From Sedimentisphaerales bacterium (GTDB lineage: Bacteria; Planctomycetota; Phycisphaerae; Sedimentisphaerales; SM23-30): a stretch of DNA of 8,768 bases. The notes beneath the pieces are model-generated. The model saw nothing but the letters and a program-made list of their open reading frames with translations. It searched no databases and was not told where the DNA came from. The DNA is taken from positions 1 to 8,768 of the forward strand of contig JAFGDI010000269.1 in the NCBI GenBank assembly GCA_016932145.1, given 5' to 3'. Shown in pieces: positions 7,452 through 8,768 of this stretch. Both the position numbers and the translations under genes were made by a program. Numbering within the stretch: the stretch's first letter is position 1; the number at the start of each line of letters is the position of its first letter.

Positions 7452-7516
7452 TATGTCTGTAATGATACTGGCTCCTTAATTAACAATGCCAATAAAATCC
7501 AAGTATTAAGCTCCAT
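7451..7516 (-). CDS. Possible 21-codon small ORF coupled to the radical SAM gene
   Basis: An ATG at 7516-7514 opens a 21-residue hydrophobic frame (begins MELNTWILLALLIKE) whose TAA shares one base with the radical SAM ATG, the same TAATG arrangement as between the ATPase and permease genes. GGGGG at 7521-7525 lies four bases upstream, rather close for a ribosome site. An in-frame TGA immediately precedes the ATG, so it cannot be longer. It might be a coupled leader or a tiny peptide substrate, or only chance. Confidence 0.25.
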   Translation of the reverse strand: MELNTWILLALLIKEPVSLQT

Positions 7517-7594
7517 TCAGCCCCCAAAACAACCCTTTTGGCTGAAATCAAAGCCCAAAGGCCATATTAACAGGAGTAAAAGAAATTAGCAAGT

Positions 7595-7626
7595 TTCTGA
7601 TATAATTGTACACTTGAATATCAGAA
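7595..7626. repeat. 9-base inverted repeat overlapping an extended -10-like box
   Basis: TTCTGATAT (7595-7603) and ATATCAGAA (7618-7626) are perfect reverse complements with a 14-base spacer. TGATATAAT at 7598-7606 matches an extended -10 box reading rightward, so the repeat could be an operator. No good -35 box is present, and any such RNA would start almost 400 bases before the histone gene. Confidence 0.35.
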
Positions 7627-7650
7627 CCAATTAAATTCAAAACAGGAACC

Positions 7651-7692
7651 GGCTTAAAACACGGTTTTCTATAGTTATTAAGCCATAATAAC
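7651..7692. repeat. Two overlapping, mutually exclusive inverted repeats
   Basis: GGCTTAA (7651-7657) can pair with TTAAGCC (7678-7684). GTTATTA (7674-7680) can pair with TAATAAC (7686-7692). The two stems share bases 7678-7680 and physically conflict, so RNA from here could switch between them. They are AT-rich and weak, with no obvious ligand domain. Confidence 0.3.
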
Positions 7693-7941
7693 ATTTGAGT
7701 AAAATAGCTGAACTTAACTAGATGCAAATACGAAGAAATGAGCTAAAAGGGCCTGAAAAGGGCTCAAACTATAAAATTTTTGCGTTTTTTATGTAATTTT
7801 AGACTTTTTCTTAATTTTTTCTATTGCTTTTGTCGATTTAGAAAGTGAAAATAAGCGTATTATCGGACAGTTTAATAAATGAAGCCAAAGATTGTGACTG
7901 TAACGATAATAAGCGATTTGAAAATTTAATAATAATGTGTG

Positions 7942-7960
7942 TACGGCAATGGTTGCCGTA
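7942..7960 (+). promoter_or_regulatory. Perfect 8-bp hairpin or operator in the histone gene leader
   Basis: TACGGCAA (7942-7949) and TTGCCGTA (7953-7960) flank TGG. It ends 27 bases before the GGAGG ribosome site at 7988-7992. As RNA it forms an 8-bp stem with a three-base loop; as DNA it is a compact dyad. The following sequence is not an uninterrupted T-run, so it is a poor terminator. It may control histone expression or stabilise the mRNA. Confidence 0.45.
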
Positions 7961-8000
7961 TTATGTTGTTTTACTTTAATCTCTCACGGAGGATTTAATT

Positions 8001-8285
8001 ATGGCTAAGAAAGCCGCTCCCGCTAAGAAGGCTGCTCCTGCAAAGAAAGCCGCACCTGCCAAAAAGGCTGCTCCTGCTAAGAAGGCTTGTGCCTCAAGTG
8101 CTTGTGCAAACAAAGAAGTTCTGGTTGTAGCCAGCAAGGTAAAGGCATACATCAAGAGCAAGGGTTTCATGTGCAGCAGCGAGTCTATCCAGGCAATTTC
8201 AGACAAGATCTATTGTCTGCTGGATTCAGCTTGCAAGCGTACCGAAGCCAACCGTCGCAGTACTGTTAAGCCACAGGACCTGTAA
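8001..8285 (+). CDS. Bacterial histone-fold protein with H1-like AAPAKK tail
   Basis: 94-residue, strongly basic, predicted DNA-binding protein. Residues 1-29 are a tail: MAKK, then four AAPAKK repeats (5-28). After a short Cys-containing linker (30-37) comes a compact domain. Helix 1 is about 40-54 (VLVVASKVKAYIKSK), a loop with Cys58 follows, helix 2 is about 60-84, and RSTVKPQD is at 86-93. Arg86, Thr88 and Asp93 have the same spacing as the Arg-x-Thr...Asp of archaeal histones (RKTIKAED in HMfB), where Arg and Asp form a salt bridge. VxSKVKxYIK also recalls bacterial histones such as Bdellovibrio Bd0055. The protein ends one residue after Asp93, so helix 3 is missing or vestigial. Five cysteines (30, 35, 58, 72, 78) are unusual. 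GGAGG at 7988-7992, eight bases upstream, fixes the start. It appears to be a single-gene unit ending at the terminator at 8434-8477. Confidence 0.85.
   Translation: MAKKAAPAKKAAPAKKAAPAKKAAPAKKACASSACANKEVLVVASKVKAYIKSKGFMCSSESIQAISDKIYCLLDSACKRTEANRRSTVKPQDL
8013..8084 (+). repeat. Four tandem 18-base units encoding AAPAKK
   Basis: Four consecutive 18-base units (8013, 8031, 8049, 8067) each encode Ala-Ala-Pro-Ala-Lys-Lys. They differ at synonymous third positions (for example GCC/GCT for Ala and AAG/AAA for Lys) while the peptide is identical. This indicates selection on the protein tail, not a very recent duplication. Unit number could vary between strains. Confidence 0.9.
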
Positions 8286-8309
8286 GAATCTTCTGTATTC
8301 TGGCGATTT

Positions 8310-8403
8310 AACGCACAAGTGTCTCATATTTGACTAAAGACCATTGGTCGTTGTCAAGGATTGCCTGGTCGTTCGCGACATGCAGTATTACGCTTGTGCA
8401 GTT
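8310..8403 (+). ncRNA. Possible structured RNA (three-way junction) downstream of the histone gene
   Basis: AACGCACAAG (8310-8319) can pair with CTTGTGCAGTT (8393-8403) with one bulged base. Inside are two hairpins: TTGAC/GTCAA (8330-8334, 8353-8357) enclosing GACC/GGTC (8339-8342, 8346-8349), and GTCG-TTCG-CGAC (8368-8379). This gives a three-way junction in the 3' part of the histone transcript, ahead of the terminator. It could be a 3' UTR element or a processed or separate small RNA. I recognise no known RNA family, and no strong own promoter is visible. Confidence 0.35.
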
Positions 8404-8433
8404 AATATTGGTCAGGAGACAAGATAACGGAAC

Positions 8434-8477
8434 AAAATAAAAGCCGGACTACATATGAGTCCGGCTTTTATTTTTTT
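8434..8477. terminator. Strong bidirectional intrinsic terminator
   Basis: AAAATAAAAGCCGGACT (8434-8450) pairs perfectly with AGTCCGGCTTTTATTTT (8458-8474) around a seven-base loop, with a T-run at 8471-8477. Read on the minus strand, the stem also ends in TTTTATTTT. It ends the histone transcript and probably the convergent TPR-like gene. Confidence 0.9.
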
Positions 8478-8525
8478 GGTATAAATATTATATTACTATT
8501 GTGGCTTTAGAAGTTAACTTTCGAG

Positions 8526-8768
8526 CTAAAGGCCGTTTTTGTTGGGATTACTGACAATATTGCTTTTCATTTCAGCAGCCCTTATGGCCCATGCAGAATC
8601 TGGTCTTCTGGCGATAATTTCATCGAGCATCTCGGTTGCCCGGTCGAGATAAGTCTGCTTTTCTGCCGGGAGGTCCAGACGGGCCATTTCATTTATGAGC
8701 AGGTCAGCCAGCCTGAGCATAGCCATACAGCCGCCATCCTGTTCAGGATACTGACGGGCAATACGGAA
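8526..8768 (-). CDS. TPR-like protein, C-terminal fragment entering from the right edge
   Basis: The frame is open from the right edge to a TAG at 8528-8526, giving the last 80 residues of a longer protein. An internal Met at 8726 is not needed as a start, since the frame continues upstream with codons reading FRIARQYPEQDGGC. The pattern of small and large hydrophobic residues, with YPEQDGG..AMLRLADLL, then a helix around LDRATEMLDEIIARRPDS and WAIRAAEM, resembles tetratricopeptide-type helical repeats, as in BamD/YbgF-like proteins. The specific function cannot be told from this fragment. It converges on the histone gene and shares the terminator. Confidence 0.65.
   Translation of the reverse strand, partial: FRIARQYPEQDGGCMAMLRLADLLINEMARLDLPAEKQTYLDRATEMLDEIIARRPDSAWAIRAAEMKSNIVSNPNKNGL

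Larger units (their letters stand above)
7452..8000. other. Long AT-rich divergent intergenic region with several inverted repeats
   Basis: About 550 bases lie between the radical SAM start and the histone start. Apart from the small ORF at 7451-7516, I see no convincing gene. It holds inverted repeats at 7516-7546 (TTCAGCC/GGCTGAA), 7595-7626, 7651-7684, 7674-7692 and 7942-7960, and T-rich runs around 7780-7820. Promoters for both flanking genes must lie here. Several TATAAT-like hexamers occur, but none has a convincing -35 partner. Confidence 0.6.

Noticed and set aside
7516..7546. TTCAGCC/GGCTGAA inverted repeat as a terminator
   Set aside because: The stem has a three-base bulge and no T-run follows on either strand.
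7744..7765. Direct repeat AAAAGGGC (7744-7751 and 7758-7765)
   Set aside because: Eight bases in AT-rich DNA without further structure; likely chance.
7722..7796. 24-codon plus-strand ORF in the long intergenic region
   Set aside because: It has no ribosome site and an unremarkable composition; chance ORFs of this size are expected.
8013..8084. 18-base tandem repeats as a CRISPR-like or minisatellite array
   Set aside because: There are no spacers, and the units vary only at synonymous positions within a coding frame.
7976..8206. Minus-strand frame with repeated Ala-Phe-Leu-Ala-Gly units opposite the histone gene
   Set aside because: It is the antisense reading of the AAPAKK repeats, with no independent coding support.

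Overview
The window looks like chromosomal DNA from a Gram-negative, probably anaerobic bacterium. The evidence is a periplasmic metal-binding protein with a signal peptide, a Tat-exported polyferredoxin, membrane-anchored proteins with a large exported domain, AAGGAG-type ribosome sites and rather AT-rich intergenic DNA. From memory, the ferredoxin, beta-propeller and radical SAM proteins resemble families common in Planctomycetota/Lentisphaerota-type genomes. That placement is an inference; the sequence alone does not fix the phylum.

Left part (1-4435, all on the minus strand): cysS (cysteinyl-tRNA synthetase) is followed by a metal-uptake ABC operon. Its order is a TroA/ZnuA-like binding protein, an unrecognised membrane-anchored protein, the ATPase, and an ABC-3 family permease that runs off the left edge. 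The three last genes are tightly packed or overlapping. A plausible promoter with a palindrome in its spacer lies between cysS and the binding-protein gene, as expected for a metal-repressed operon.

Middle part (4534-6298, plus strand): divergent from cysS are a membrane-anchored beta-propeller-like protein and a Tat-signal ferredoxin whose 16 suitably spaced cysteines could hold four [4Fe-4S] clusters. Together they suggest a module on the outer face of the membrane, possibly for electron transfer. Convergent with them is a radical SAM protein (6432-7451, minus strand) with a reduced set of C-terminal cysteines and no recognisable partner.

Right part (7452-8768): a 549-base, AT-rich intergenic stretch with several inverted repeats leads into a 94-residue gene. 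I read this gene as a bacterial histone. Its N-terminal tail has four AAPAKK repeats like those of histone H1, and its core ends in an RxTVxxxD motif with the spacing seen in archaeal histones. Almost nothing follows that motif, so the third helix of the histone fold is absent or nearly so, and the protein carries five cysteines. Downstream lies a potentially structured RNA segment and a strong bidirectional terminator, shared with the 3' end of a TPR-like gene entering from the right edge.

The histone with its unusual tail and flanking RNA structure is the most interesting part of the window. Next are the unknown protein inside the metal-uptake operon and the propeller/ferredoxin pair.
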